Shown here: one piece after another, positions 7,952 to 13,684 of the stretch
Position numbering within the stretch: the first letter of the stretch is position 1
How the letters are laid out: every line of letters starts with the position of its first letter
Notes under the pieces: model-generated
What the model was told of the DNA's origin: nothing
Seen by the model: the letters and a program-made list of their open reading frames with translations, nothing else
Databases searched by the model: none
Origin: an uncultured Prevotellaceae bacterium
GTDB lineage: Bacteria > Bacteroidota > Bacteroidia > Bacteroidales > Bacteroidaceae
DNA: 24,086 nucleotides
Assembly: GCA_946405695.1 (NCBI GenBank)
Contig: CAMJIA010000021.1
Span: forward strand, 1 to 24,086
Reading direction: 5' to 3'
Program-made: the position numbers and the translations under genes

Positions 7952-8632
7952 TTATTGACTTACAGTAGCGGTGACACGGGCATTGCCGGCAGGCGACTGC
8001 TGGTCCTTACCGAAGTTCAGACCGTACTTACCCTCTGGCATGTCGCTCAGCACAAAGGCAGTACACTTGCGACCTGCCTCAATCTTGTCCGTGGCGGCTG
8101 TCTTGGCAGCAGTGGCGGCTACGTCAAGCAGGGCGCCCAGGAGTCCCTTGCTACCCGTATTGACGCTGGTGTCGACCTTCACCTTGCCCTCACGCTGGTA
8201 GAGCGTTTCGCCAGTAACTGTCGAACGCAGGATATACTCCACCTCGACGGTCAGCGAACCACCGAGATTGCTACGGCTCCACGACTTAATAATGGTAAAC
8301 ATGGCGGCGTCGGCACCCAGCACATTGCGGAACTGAGTCAGACTACCCTCCAGGAAGTTCTCTGCGTCGTAGGCGCTCTCTGCCTGGAACATCTCCATGG
8401 TCAGCATGGGCGAGAAGACATAGTAGCCCTTCTCACAGAGCGGTGTGTACATCGTAGTGTAGAAGAAGTCCTTGGCATCTACGTGGTTGGTGCGGTTGAT
8501 GGGAGGCATCACCACAATAGAGGTAGGTTTCTCCGCATACATCTTCGGATAGCGGGCTTCACGCGTCAGCGATGACGAGGCACACGAGGCCATCATCAGT
8601 GCCACCAGGGCTATTGCGATATAGTTCTTCAT
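7952..8632 (-). CDS. DUF799 / GNA1162-like lipoprotein
   Basis: This 226-residue protein has a lipoprotein signal peptide with lipobox LMMASC (Cys17). The core has SIVVMPPINRTNHVDAKDFF, CEKGYYVFSPMLTMEMFQ and VLGADAAMFTIIKSW. This pattern matches DUF799, the family of the meningococcal lipoprotein GNA1162, a TolB/CsgG-like alpha-beta fold. Its start overlaps the stop of the DUF4810 gene by 4 bp (8629-8632), which implies translational coupling. In other bacteria DUF799 and DUF4810 lipoproteins occur beside CsgG-family proteins, and the same grouping appears here. A glycine/alanine-rich stretch near 160-190 (SKGLLGALLDVAATAAKTAA) could be a membrane-inserting helix. The position after Cys is Ala-Ser-Ser, without the acidic surface-export signal, so I infer a periplasm-facing lipoprotein. 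Confidence 0.85.
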   Translation of the reverse strand: MKNYIAIALVALMMASCASSSLTREARYPKMYAEKPTSIVVMPPINRTNHVDAKDFFYTTMYTPLCEKGYYVFSPMLTMEMFQAESAYDAENFLEGSLTQFRNVLGADAAMFTIIKSWSRSNLGGSLTVEVEYILRSTVTGETLYQREGKVKVDTSVNTGSKGLLGALLDVAATAAKTAATDKIEAGRKCTAFVLSDMPEGKYGLNFGKDQQSPAGNARVTATVSQ

Positions 8633-8973
8633 TTCTCCAGTTGTTTGATGATTCGTGAAATAAACTTCTCTGACTCAGGATAGAGGGCTATCTCTTGCTT
8701 CAGCAGTGTCAGTCCCTCCTCCTTCTGGCCGGACTTGACCAACAGATAGCCGTATTCGGCATTCACTCCCGGGGGTGCCACCTGGCGGGTACCCTTCTGA
8801 TTGTTAATCACCATCTTGTACTGTGCTATAGCGGCAGCAAGCTTCTCGTCAGAGGCACGCTTCGTATACTGATAGGTGGCATCCTCAGAGTCGTACCACG
8901 AGTACAAAGGCTGTACGGTACTGCATGACGCTAATGTCAGCACGGCAGCAACGGCTAAAAATACTTTCTTCAT
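8629..8973 (-). CDS. DUF4810 small lipoprotein
   Basis: This 114-residue protein has a lipobox LTLASC (Cys17). The mature part has LYSWYDSEDATYQYTKRASD, then AIAQYKMVIN, and NAEYGYLLVKSGQKEEGLTL. The helical second half (about 75-114) reads like one or two TPR-like hairpins that end IIKQLEK. This is the DUF4810 pattern, a small lipoprotein family known to neighbour CsgG/DUF799 proteins. Both ends overlap neighbouring genes by 4 bp (8970-8973 and 8629-8632). It probably acts as an accessory or chaperone-like component of the same envelope complex; that role is inferred. No acidic export signal follows the lipidated cysteine. Confidence 0.82.
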   Translation of the reverse strand: MKKVFLAVAAVLTLASCSTVQPLYSWYDSEDATYQYTKRASDEKLAAAIAQYKMVINNQKGTRQVAPPGVNAEYGYLLVKSGQKEEGLTLLKQEIALYPESEKFISRIIKQLEK

Positions 8974-9317
8974 GGCAAGTTAATGACTTTAGTTTCTTGT
9001 GTTGACAGGAATATCTGCTTCTCATAGACAACCTCGCCCCTGAAGGTCACCTTCAGATGGCGATTACCGAGACCAACGCCATACTGGTAGCCCTTGCGGT
9101 TGGCCACCTTAGGCTTCACGACCTTAGCATCAAACTTAGTACCGTCGATATCCACCTGTACGGGGTATTGCCCGTTACCGTACTTATCCAGCGGACCAAC
9201 GAATACGAGATAAGCCATGTCCTCCTGACCGCTCTGCATGGCGACAGGATAGCTTGACTTGCAGCCTACCAGCAGCAGGGCAGCAAGCGTGAGTGTGAAC
9301 AGTACGAGCTTTTTCAT
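8970..9317 (-). CDS. Small lipoprotein of unknown family, PEGA-like beta domain possible
   Basis: I do not recognise a named family for this 115-residue protein. It has a lipoprotein signal peptide with LLLVGC (Cys19). The mature region is beta-rich: AYLVFVGPLDKYGNGQYPVQ, VDIDGTKFDAKVVKPK, GVGLGNRHLKVTFRGEVVYE and a final QIFLSTQETKVINLP. The order 'xVxVDG, hydrophobic strand, GxHxVKVxxxG' resembles a PEGA or carboxypeptidase-regulatory-like sandwich, but the similarity is weak and judged by eye. The gene overlaps csgG upstream by 4 bp (9314-9317) and the DUF4810 gene downstream by 4 bp, so its product is made in step with those proteins and is probably part of the same complex. Confidence 0.75.
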   Translation of the reverse strand: MKKLVLFTLTLAALLLVGCKSSYPVAMQSGQEDMAYLVFVGPLDKYGNGQYPVQVDIDGTKFDAKVVKPKVANRKGYQYGVGLGNRHLKVTFRGEVVYEKQIFLSTQETKVINLP

Positions 9318-10249
9318 TTCTTAATCTCCTCTATATTATATGTGTTCAACTTAGTGGCGTCAATGGCTGTAGAGCCGTTGTATTCCACGAATGAGTATTC
9401 CGTCTCAGGGGTGTCACCACCAGTAGCCGATACAGTGACGGTACCAATCTGCTTGCCTGGCAGCTCAATCATCACGCCCGACTGCGGATTCTTCACCTTC
9501 TTACCCTTGGTCTTCACGGCAAAGACGTCACCTTCTTTGACGCCCTGGCTGGCACCGCCAGCAATCATCTGGGCATCGTCATCGTAGGTCAGGAAGTAGG
9601 TACGCCAGGGCTTGTCGGTACACTTGTTGATGATATTCTCCACTAGCTGACCGATAGCCTCTGAGATGGCCTTGTCGCTCAGCGTAGCGTCGTAGCCAGC
9701 ACGTCCACCCACACCCAGCGTGGTTTTTGTGGTAATCTGGGCCTGTCCCTTGGCCTCGTCAGAGTAGACGATGAGACCTGTCGACACGTCCACCAAACGG
9801 ATAGCTACGGCAGCCTCCACGGTCTGCATCTTCGTAGAGGTGAAGACACCTTCCTTACCGGTGTTCTTACGACCAAACTCGGTGATACTACCGATAATCA
9901 TGTAGTCGGCACCGATGGTCTGCAGACCGTCCTCGCTCTTCTTTGCCTCTTCCAGCAGCTGAGCCAAATCGCCACGCTCCAGCAGTAGGAATTTACCTGA
10001 TGCTGCTAACTTGGCCGACAGAATATCGAGGGCCTGCTTACCCATGGGATCGTTCTCCTTGTCATAGAAGATACCCTTCGCATATTGTGTCTCGTTAGAG
10101 AAACGGCCAATGGCAACCTTACGTTTGATAGTCTTGCCGTCAGTCTGCTGAGCGGCCTTGACGGGCTCCACAATCTGCGTCTTTCGTTGGGCCTGTGAAC
10201 TTGTGGCCAAGGCTGTCATCAGCACAGCCACACATAGTAGTCTTTTCAT
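9314..10249 (-). CDS. csgG: CsgG-family outer-membrane secretion/assembly protein
   Basis: This 311-residue protein has a cleavable-looking signal peptide (about 1-20, ending SSQAQ). Then comes KVAIGRFSNET, AKLAASGKFLLLERGDLAQL, the hallmark GADYMIIGSITEFGRK, and VAIRLVDVSTGLIVYSDEAK. These are the conserved blocks of CsgG/HfaB. In curli systems CsgG forms a nonameric outer-membrane channel that exports amyloid subunits. The region around residues 135-195 could form its transmembrane beta-hairpins. Unlike E. coli CsgG, no lipobox cysteine is present; the only Cys in the leader is at residue 6. The C-terminal 100 residues add a domain with EGDVFAVKTKGKKVK. The gene starts 37 bp downstream of trpS and overlaps the next lipoprotein gene by 4 bp. 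No curlin, CsgE or CsgF is visible. Confidence 0.85.
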   Translation of the reverse strand: MKRLLCVAVLMTALATSSQAQRKTQIVEPVKAAQQTDGKTIKRKVAIGRFSNETQYAKGIFYDKENDPMGKQALDILSAKLAASGKFLLLERGDLAQLLEEAKKSEDGLQTIGADYMIIGSITEFGRKNTGKEGVFTSTKMQTVEAAVAIRLVDVSTGLIVYSDEAKGQAQITTKTTLGVGGRAGYDATLSDKAISEAIGQLVENIINKCTDKPWRTYFLTYDDDAQMIAGGASQGVKEGDVFAVKTKGKKVKNPQSGVMIELPGKQIGTVTVSATGGDTPETEYSFVEYNGSTAIDATKLNTYNIEEIKK

Positions 10250-10286
10250 AATTGATAGTTTTTAGTTCATTTTTAGCTGATATATC

Positions 10287-11375
10287 TTACTTCTTATACT
10301 TCTCTGCCTGTGAGCGGATAAGTTCTGCATCATCAAAGTAGTTTATCTGCATGGCCTTGCGCACCTCGTCCATAGTCTGAGCAGCCGTCTCGCGGGCCTT
10401 CTCCGTACCCTTTTTCAGGATATTGTAGATTTCGGGGATGTCCTGCTCAAACTCATGACGGCGCTGGCGCATGGGCTCCAGGAACTCGTTGAGTATCTGG
10501 TTCAGGAACTTCTTACACTTCATGTCGCCCAGACCACCACGACGGTAATGGTCCTTCAGCTCGTCCAGGTTCTGGTACTCAGGCCAGTACTGTGCAAAGT
10601 GCTCGGACTTCGAGAACGCATCCAGATAGGTGAATACAGCATTGCCCTCCACATGTCCTGGGTCGTTCAGGTTAATGTGCTCAGGGTCGGTGTACATCGA
10701 GCGCACCTTCTGCCATACGGTGTCGGCATCGTCCGACAGGTAGATGCAGTTGCCTAGCGACTTCGACATCTTCTCCTTGCCATCCGTTCCAGGCAGGCGG
10801 CGCGCCGTCAGGTTCTCAGGCAGCAGGATGTTAGGCTCCACCAGCACGGGGGCGTAAATCTGATTGAAGCGGCGCGCCAGCTCGCGCGTCACCTCCAGCA
10901 TGGGCTCCTGGTCCTCGCCGGCAGGCACCGTGGTAGCCTTGAACAGCGTGATGTCGGCAGCCTGACTTACAGGATAGCAGAAGAAGCCCAAGGGGATGCT
11001 CTCACCCTCAAAGCCACGCATCTTCACCTCCGTCTTAACCGTCGGGTTGCGCTGTACGCGGCTCACGCTGACCAGGTTCATCAGATATGTCGTCAACTCG
11101 GCCAGCTCTGTTATCTGACTCTGTATAAACAGTGTACATTTCTCCGGATCCAACCCTGCTGCTAGATAGTCGAGTGCCACCTCGATGATGTTCTGTCGAA
11201 TCTTCTCAGGGTTGTCAGCGTTATCCGTCAAGGCCTGAACGTCGGCCATGAATACAAACATCTTCTCATAGTCGCCCGCGTTCTGCAACTCTACGCGACG
11301 GCGCAGCGAACCAATATAGTGACCCAAGTGCAACTTACCCGTTGGACGGTCACCTGTCAGAATAATCTTTCCCAT
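10287..11375 (-). CDS. trpS: Tryptophanyl-tRNA synthetase
   Basis: This 362-residue class I synthetase has a HIGH-type motif KLHLGHYIG at 14-22, VFMADVQAL for the tryptophan pocket, [20 protein letters not shown] (151-170) and KMSKS at 202-206. It charges tRNA-Trp with tryptophan in the cytoplasm. At 362 residues it is somewhat longer than the roughly 330 of the common bacterial form, with extra helical sequence near the C-terminus ([20 protein letters not shown]). A clear promoter lies at 11404-11435, giving a leader of about 22 nt, too short for a T-box or Trp attenuator. The csgG cluster starts 37 bp downstream without its own promoter, so it is probably cotranscribed. Confidence 0.96.
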   Translation of the reverse strand: MGKIILTGDRPTGKLHLGHYIGSLRRRVELQNAGDYEKMFVFMADVQALTDNADNPEKIRQNIIEVALDYLAAGLDPEKCTLFIQSQITELAELTTYLMNLVSVSRVQRNPTVKTEVKMRGFEGESIPLGFFCYPVSQAADITLFKATTVPAGEDQEPMLEVTRELARRFNQIYAPVLVEPNILLPENLTARRLPGTDGKEKMSKSLGNCIYLSDDADTVWQKVRSMYTDPEHINLNDPGHVEGNAVFTYLDAFSKSEHFAQYWPEYQNLDELKDHYRRGGLGDMKCKKFLNQILNEFLEPMRQRRHEFEQDIPEIYNILKKGTEKARETAAQTMDEVRKAMQINYFDDAELIRSQAEKYKK

Positions 11376-11403
11376 TTTTCGTTACTTTTTGCGTTTCATG
11401 GTA

Positions 11404-11435
11404 CAAAGGTAGTGCAAACCGAACGAAAAACCAAA
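11404..11435 (-). promoter_or_regulatory. Bacteroidota-type promoter of trpS
   Basis: On the - strand, the -7 TACCTTTG (complement of 11404-11411) and the -33 TTTG (complement of 11432-11435) are separated by exactly 20 nt. The expected start is near 11397, about 22 nt before the trpS ATG. This promoter probably serves trpS and the CsgG-lipoprotein genes downstream. Confidence 0.85.
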
Positions 11436-11456
11436 TTTATTCAGGCATTATTTTTC

Positions 11457-11493
11457 AATAACCCACCCTTATCCCGAAATAACCCGCCCTTAT
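11457..11493. repeat. Direct repeat AATAACCC(A/G)CCCTTAT at 21-bp spacing
   Basis: Copies lie at 11457-11472 and 11478-11493, with 15 of 16 bases identical and a 21-bp period, about two helical turns. They sit in the 250-bp gap between the divergent trpS and regulator promoters, about 22 bp upstream of the trpS -33 box. Same-face tandem spacing is typical of a binding site for a dimeric activator or repressor. Confidence 0.65.
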
Positions 11494-11518
11494 TGCGCAT
11501 TAAGGCTAGGTAAATTTA

Positions 11519-11560
11519 TTTGCAAAAGTGTGCATTTAGCACGTTGCACACTTTTGCAAA
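11519..11560. promoter_or_regulatory. Perfect 16-bp inverted repeat, putative operator
   Basis: The left arm TTTGCAAAAGTGTGCA (11519-11534) and the right arm TGCACACTTTTGCAAA (11545-11560) are perfect reverse complements separated by 10 nt. The site ends 9 nt before the -33 region of the following + strand promoter, in a divergent gap where no gene ends. An operator is therefore more likely than a terminator. Confidence 0.7.
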
Positions 11561-11569
11561 CACTTTTTC

Positions 11570-11600
11570 TTGGTGGTAACGCAATTATTCACTAACTTTG
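11570..11600 (+). promoter_or_regulatory. Promoter of the membrane-anchored HTH gene
   Basis: The -7 TAACTTTG lies at 11593-11600, with a -33 TTG at 11570-11572, 20 nt upstream. The expected start near 11607 gives a leader of about 20 nt to ATG 11628. The motif contains an in-frame TTG (11598), which is therefore upstream of transcription and not a start codon. Confidence 0.75.
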
Positions 11601-11627
11601 CATCAACAAAAACAAAAAACAGAAGAA

Positions 11628-12137
11628 ATGATACTGACCGACCGCGAGCTATTTCTGCTCATCATCTGCACCGTGTTCTACATCACCTTATTTATATTGG
11701 TGGTTCAGAACAACCGCCGCAAGTTGCAATTGCTGCAAAGCCGACTGGACAACATCCACGCCATGCAGAAGATGGCTGTGATGGAACAACGGGGGCAGGA
11801 CACAGGCACCATCTTCGCTTCGCCCATCTACCTACGGCTGAAGCAGTATCTGAACGAAGGACACAACATGACGGAGCAAGACTGGAGGGAGCTGACGGAC
11901 ACCGTAAATGCCACCTACACGGGTTTTACAGACAAACTCTACAGTCTCTACCGCATGAGCGAACAAGACCTGCGCGTAAGTTTGCTGATTAAGGTGCGCC
12001 TGCAGCCAAAGGATATTGCCACACTGACCGCCCACTCAAAAGAGAGCGTCGCATCGACGCGCAGCCGACTGTATCAGAAGGTGTTCGGCAAAAAGGGTAG
12101 CACCAAGGATTGGGACGATTTTATCTTGTCAATATAA
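11628..12137 (+). CDS. Single-pass membrane protein with cytoplasmic helix-turn-helix domain
   Basis: This 169-residue protein starts at ATG 11628; an upstream in-frame TTG lies inside the promoter. A transmembrane helix (about 8-26, LFLLIICTVFYITLFILVVQ) is followed by NNRRK, so the C-terminus should be cytoplasmic. A coiled-coil-like stretch (about 27-50) and a helical region follow. The last 60 residues read DLRVSLLIKVRLQPKDIATL, then HSKESVASTRSRLYQKVFGK and KDWDDFILSI. That C-terminal pattern is familiar from the LuxR-like helix-turn-helix ends of Bacteroidota TPR regulators. Here the long periplasmic TPR sensor is absent, which leaves a minimal membrane-tethered DNA-binding protein. It lies 20 bp upstream of the NfeD/SPFH pair. 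Function as a transcription factor is inferred; no target is proven. Confidence 0.75.
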   Translation: MILTDRELFLLIICTVFYITLFILVVQNNRRKLQLLQSRLDNIHAMQKMAVMEQRGQDTGTIFASPIYLRLKQYLNEGHNMTEQDWRELTDTVNATYTGFTDKLYSLYRMSEQDLRVSLLIKVRLQPKDIATLTAHSKESVASTRSRLYQKVFGKKGSTKDWDDFILSI

Positions 12138-12157
12138 TCATTAATATTGTATAGCGT

Positions 12158-12601
12158 ATGATTGAGTATTTAGCAGAAAACATGTGGCAGGTATGGGCCA
12201 TCATAGCCATCGTCTGCCTGATTCTGGAGCTTTCGTCGGGTGATTTCTTCATCATCTGCTTCTCCATCGGTGCCGTCTTTGCCGTTATTTCGGAAGTGTG
12301 CGGCCTGAGCATCTACTGGCAGATATTCATCTTTGCCATCTTCTCGCTGCTGAGCGTCTTGTTCGTCAGACCGGTAGCACTGCGTTACCTGCACAAGAAC
12401 GACCCAAACAAACCGAGCAATGCCGACGCGCTGCTGGGACGTACGGGCAAGGTGACAGAGCCCATCAGCGCCGGTCAGTCTGGCTACGTACAGATTGACG
12501 GTGATATGTGGAAGGCCGTCAGCCAGCAGAGCATTGCCGTAGGTGAGACCGTTCGCGTCATAGGACGTGAAAGCACAATTATCACCGTAGAACAACTCTA
12601 A
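12158..12601 (+). CDS. Short NfeD-family membrane protein
   Basis: This 147-residue protein has two or three membrane helices (about 10-28, 31-50 and 54-70), then a cytoplasmic or periplasmic OB-fold domain from about 85. That domain contains ALLGRTGKVTEPISAGQSGY, VQIDGDMWKAVS and VGETVRVIGRESTIITVEQL. This is the short NfeD form (NfeD1b type), lacking the ClpP-like protease domain of long NfeD proteins. Such proteins are typically encoded beside an SPFH/stomatin-like protein and are thought to bind it in membrane microdomains. The SPFH gene follows 32 bp downstream, matching that pairing. The upstream membrane-anchored HTH gene is 20 bp away, so all three are likely one operon. Confidence 0.9.
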   Translation: MIEYLAENMWQVWAIIAIVCLILELSSGDFFIICFSIGAVFAVISEVCGLSIYWQIFIFAIFSLLSVLFVRPVALRYLHKNDPNKPSNADALLGRTGKVTEPISAGQSGYVQIDGDMWKAVSQQSIAVGETVRVIGRESTIITVEQL

Positions 12602-12623
12602 ACTTTAAACTCTAAACTTTAAA
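12596..12623 (+). repeat. Perfect 14-bp tandem duplication across the nfeD stop codon
   Basis: CTCTAAACTTTAAA occurs twice in tandem (12596-12609 and 12610-12623). The first copy contains the nfeD stop codon TAA. The 14-bp period is out of frame with the gene. It fills most of the 32-bp gap before the SPFH gene and may be a slippage product or affect coupling between the two genes. Confidence 0.8.
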
Positions 12624-12633
12624 CTGAAATAGT

Positions 12634-13587
12634 ATGGACATTATGTATTATGTATTGATTGCCATCGTAGTACTGGTGATTATCTTCGCCAAGATGGCAC
12701 TGGTGATTATTCCTCAGTCGGAAACCAAGATTATTGAGCGTCTGGGCCGCTACTACGCCACGCTGAACCCTGGTATCAACATCATCATCCCCTTCATTGA
12801 CCGTGCCAAGGACATCGTGGTGCTGAACCGCGGACGCTATGCCTACTCCAACAGCATCGACCTTCGTGAGCAGGTCTACGACTTCCCCTCGCAGAACGTG
12901 ATTACCAAGGACAACATCCAGATGGAAATCAACGCCCTACTCTACTTCCAGATTGTTGACCCGTTCAAGGCTGTCTATGAAATCTCTAACCTGCCCAACG
13001 CCATCGAGAAACTAACACAAACCACACTGCGTAACATCATCGGTGAACTGGAACTGGACGAGACACTGACCTCGCGCGACACCATTAACACCAAGCTGCG
13101 TGCTGTGCTGGACGATGCCACCGACAAGTGGGGTGTCAAGGTGAACCGCGTAGAGCTGCAGGACATCATTCCACCGGCAACCGTGCTGAACGCCATGGAG
13201 AAGCAGATGCAGGCAGAACGTAACAAGCGTGCACAGATTCTGACCTCAGAGGGTGAGAAGGCTGCAGAGATCCTGGCTTCTGAAGGTGAGAAGACCGCTA
13301 TGGTGAACCGCGCCGAAGCCGCCAAGCAGCAGGCCATCCTCCATGCAGAAGGTGAGGCACAGGCCCGTATCCGCAAGGCAGAGGCAGAGGCTAAGGCCAT
13401 CGAACTGATTACTGAGGCTGTGGGCAAGTCGACCAATCCTGCCAACTACCTGCTAGCACAGAAATACATCCAGATGATGCAGGAACTGGCACAGGGCGAC
13501 AAGACGAAGACCGTCTATCTGCCTTACGAGGCTACCAACCTATTAGGTTCAATAGGTGGTATCAAGGATTTGTTCAAGAGCGAGTAA
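12634..13587 (+). CDS. SPFH/stomatin-like (paraslipin, QmcA-type) membrane protein
   Basis: This 317-residue protein has one N-terminal membrane helix (about 3-25, YYVLIAIVVLVIIFAKMALV). The SPFH domain (about 25-190) contains IIPQSETKIIERLGRYYATL, NPGINIIIPFIDRAKDIV and VNRVELQDIIPP. An alanine/glutamate-rich coiled coil follows (about 190-270), with EGEKAAEILASEGEKTAMVN and AEGEAQARIRKAEAEAKAIE. It ends TVYLPYEATNLLGSIGGIKD. This matches the paraslipin/QmcA-HflK-like family that forms large oligomers organising membrane domains. It is paired with NfeD immediately upstream. The genuine start is ATG 12634; a Met four residues in is also possible. A bidirectional terminator follows 50 bp after its stop. 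Confidence 0.93.
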   Translation: MDIMYYVLIAIVVLVIIFAKMALVIIPQSETKIIERLGRYYATLNPGINIIIPFIDRAKDIVVLNRGRYAYSNSIDLREQVYDFPSQNVITKDNIQMEINALLYFQIVDPFKAVYEISNLPNAIEKLTQTTLRNIIGELELDETLTSRDTINTKLRAVLDDATDKWGVKVNRVELQDIIPPATVLNAMEKQMQAERNKRAQILTSEGEKAAEILASEGEKTAMVNRAEAAKQQAILHAEGEAQARIRKAEAEAKAIELITEAVGKSTNPANYLLAQKYIQMMQELAQGDKTKTVYLPYEATNLLGSIGGIKDLFKSE

Positions 13588-13606
13588 CTGTCAAGAATCG
13601 ATATTT

Positions 13607-13632
13607 CGATGTTTCGAAATATCGAAACATCG
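13607..13632. repeat. TTTCGAT-type inverted repeat in a convergent gap
   Basis: The arms CGATGTTTCG (13607-13616) and CGAAACATCG (13623-13632) are perfect complements across a 6-nt spacer. They are embedded in a run of related ATTTCGAT/ATCGAAAC units between 13597 and 13636. The site lies just before the terminator hairpin, between two convergent genes. It may add to termination or be a dispersed intergenic element. Confidence 0.6.
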
Positions 13633-13638
13633 AAACAT

Positions 13639-13667
13639 AAAAAAAGAGGCTCTCAGGCCTCTTTTTT
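13639..13667. terminator. Bidirectional intrinsic terminator between SPFH gene and hybrid kinase
   Basis: The stem is AGAGGC/GCCTCT with a 6-nt loop (13651-13656), flanked by seven A on the left and six T on the right. A polymerase from either side therefore meets a hairpin followed by a U-tract. It separates the convergent SPFH (+) and kinase (-) genes. Confidence 0.92.
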
Positions 13668-13684
13668 ATTATCTATATATTCTT

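Noticed and set aside
7955..8575. A 206-codon open frame on the + strand
   Set aside because: It is antisense to the DUF799 lipoprotein gene, which has a lipobox and 4-bp coupling to its neighbour. The + strand product is low in recognisable features.
11598..11627. TTG at 11598 as start of the membrane-anchored HTH protein
   Set aside because: The TTG is part of the -7 promoter element, so it is upstream of the expected transcript start. ATG 11628 leads directly into the membrane helix.
11376..11627. tRNA, T-box leader or small RNA in the trpS upstream region
   Set aside because: No cloverleaf or T-box motif was seen. The trpS promoter gives a leader of only about 22 nt, and the palindrome lies outside any predicted leader.
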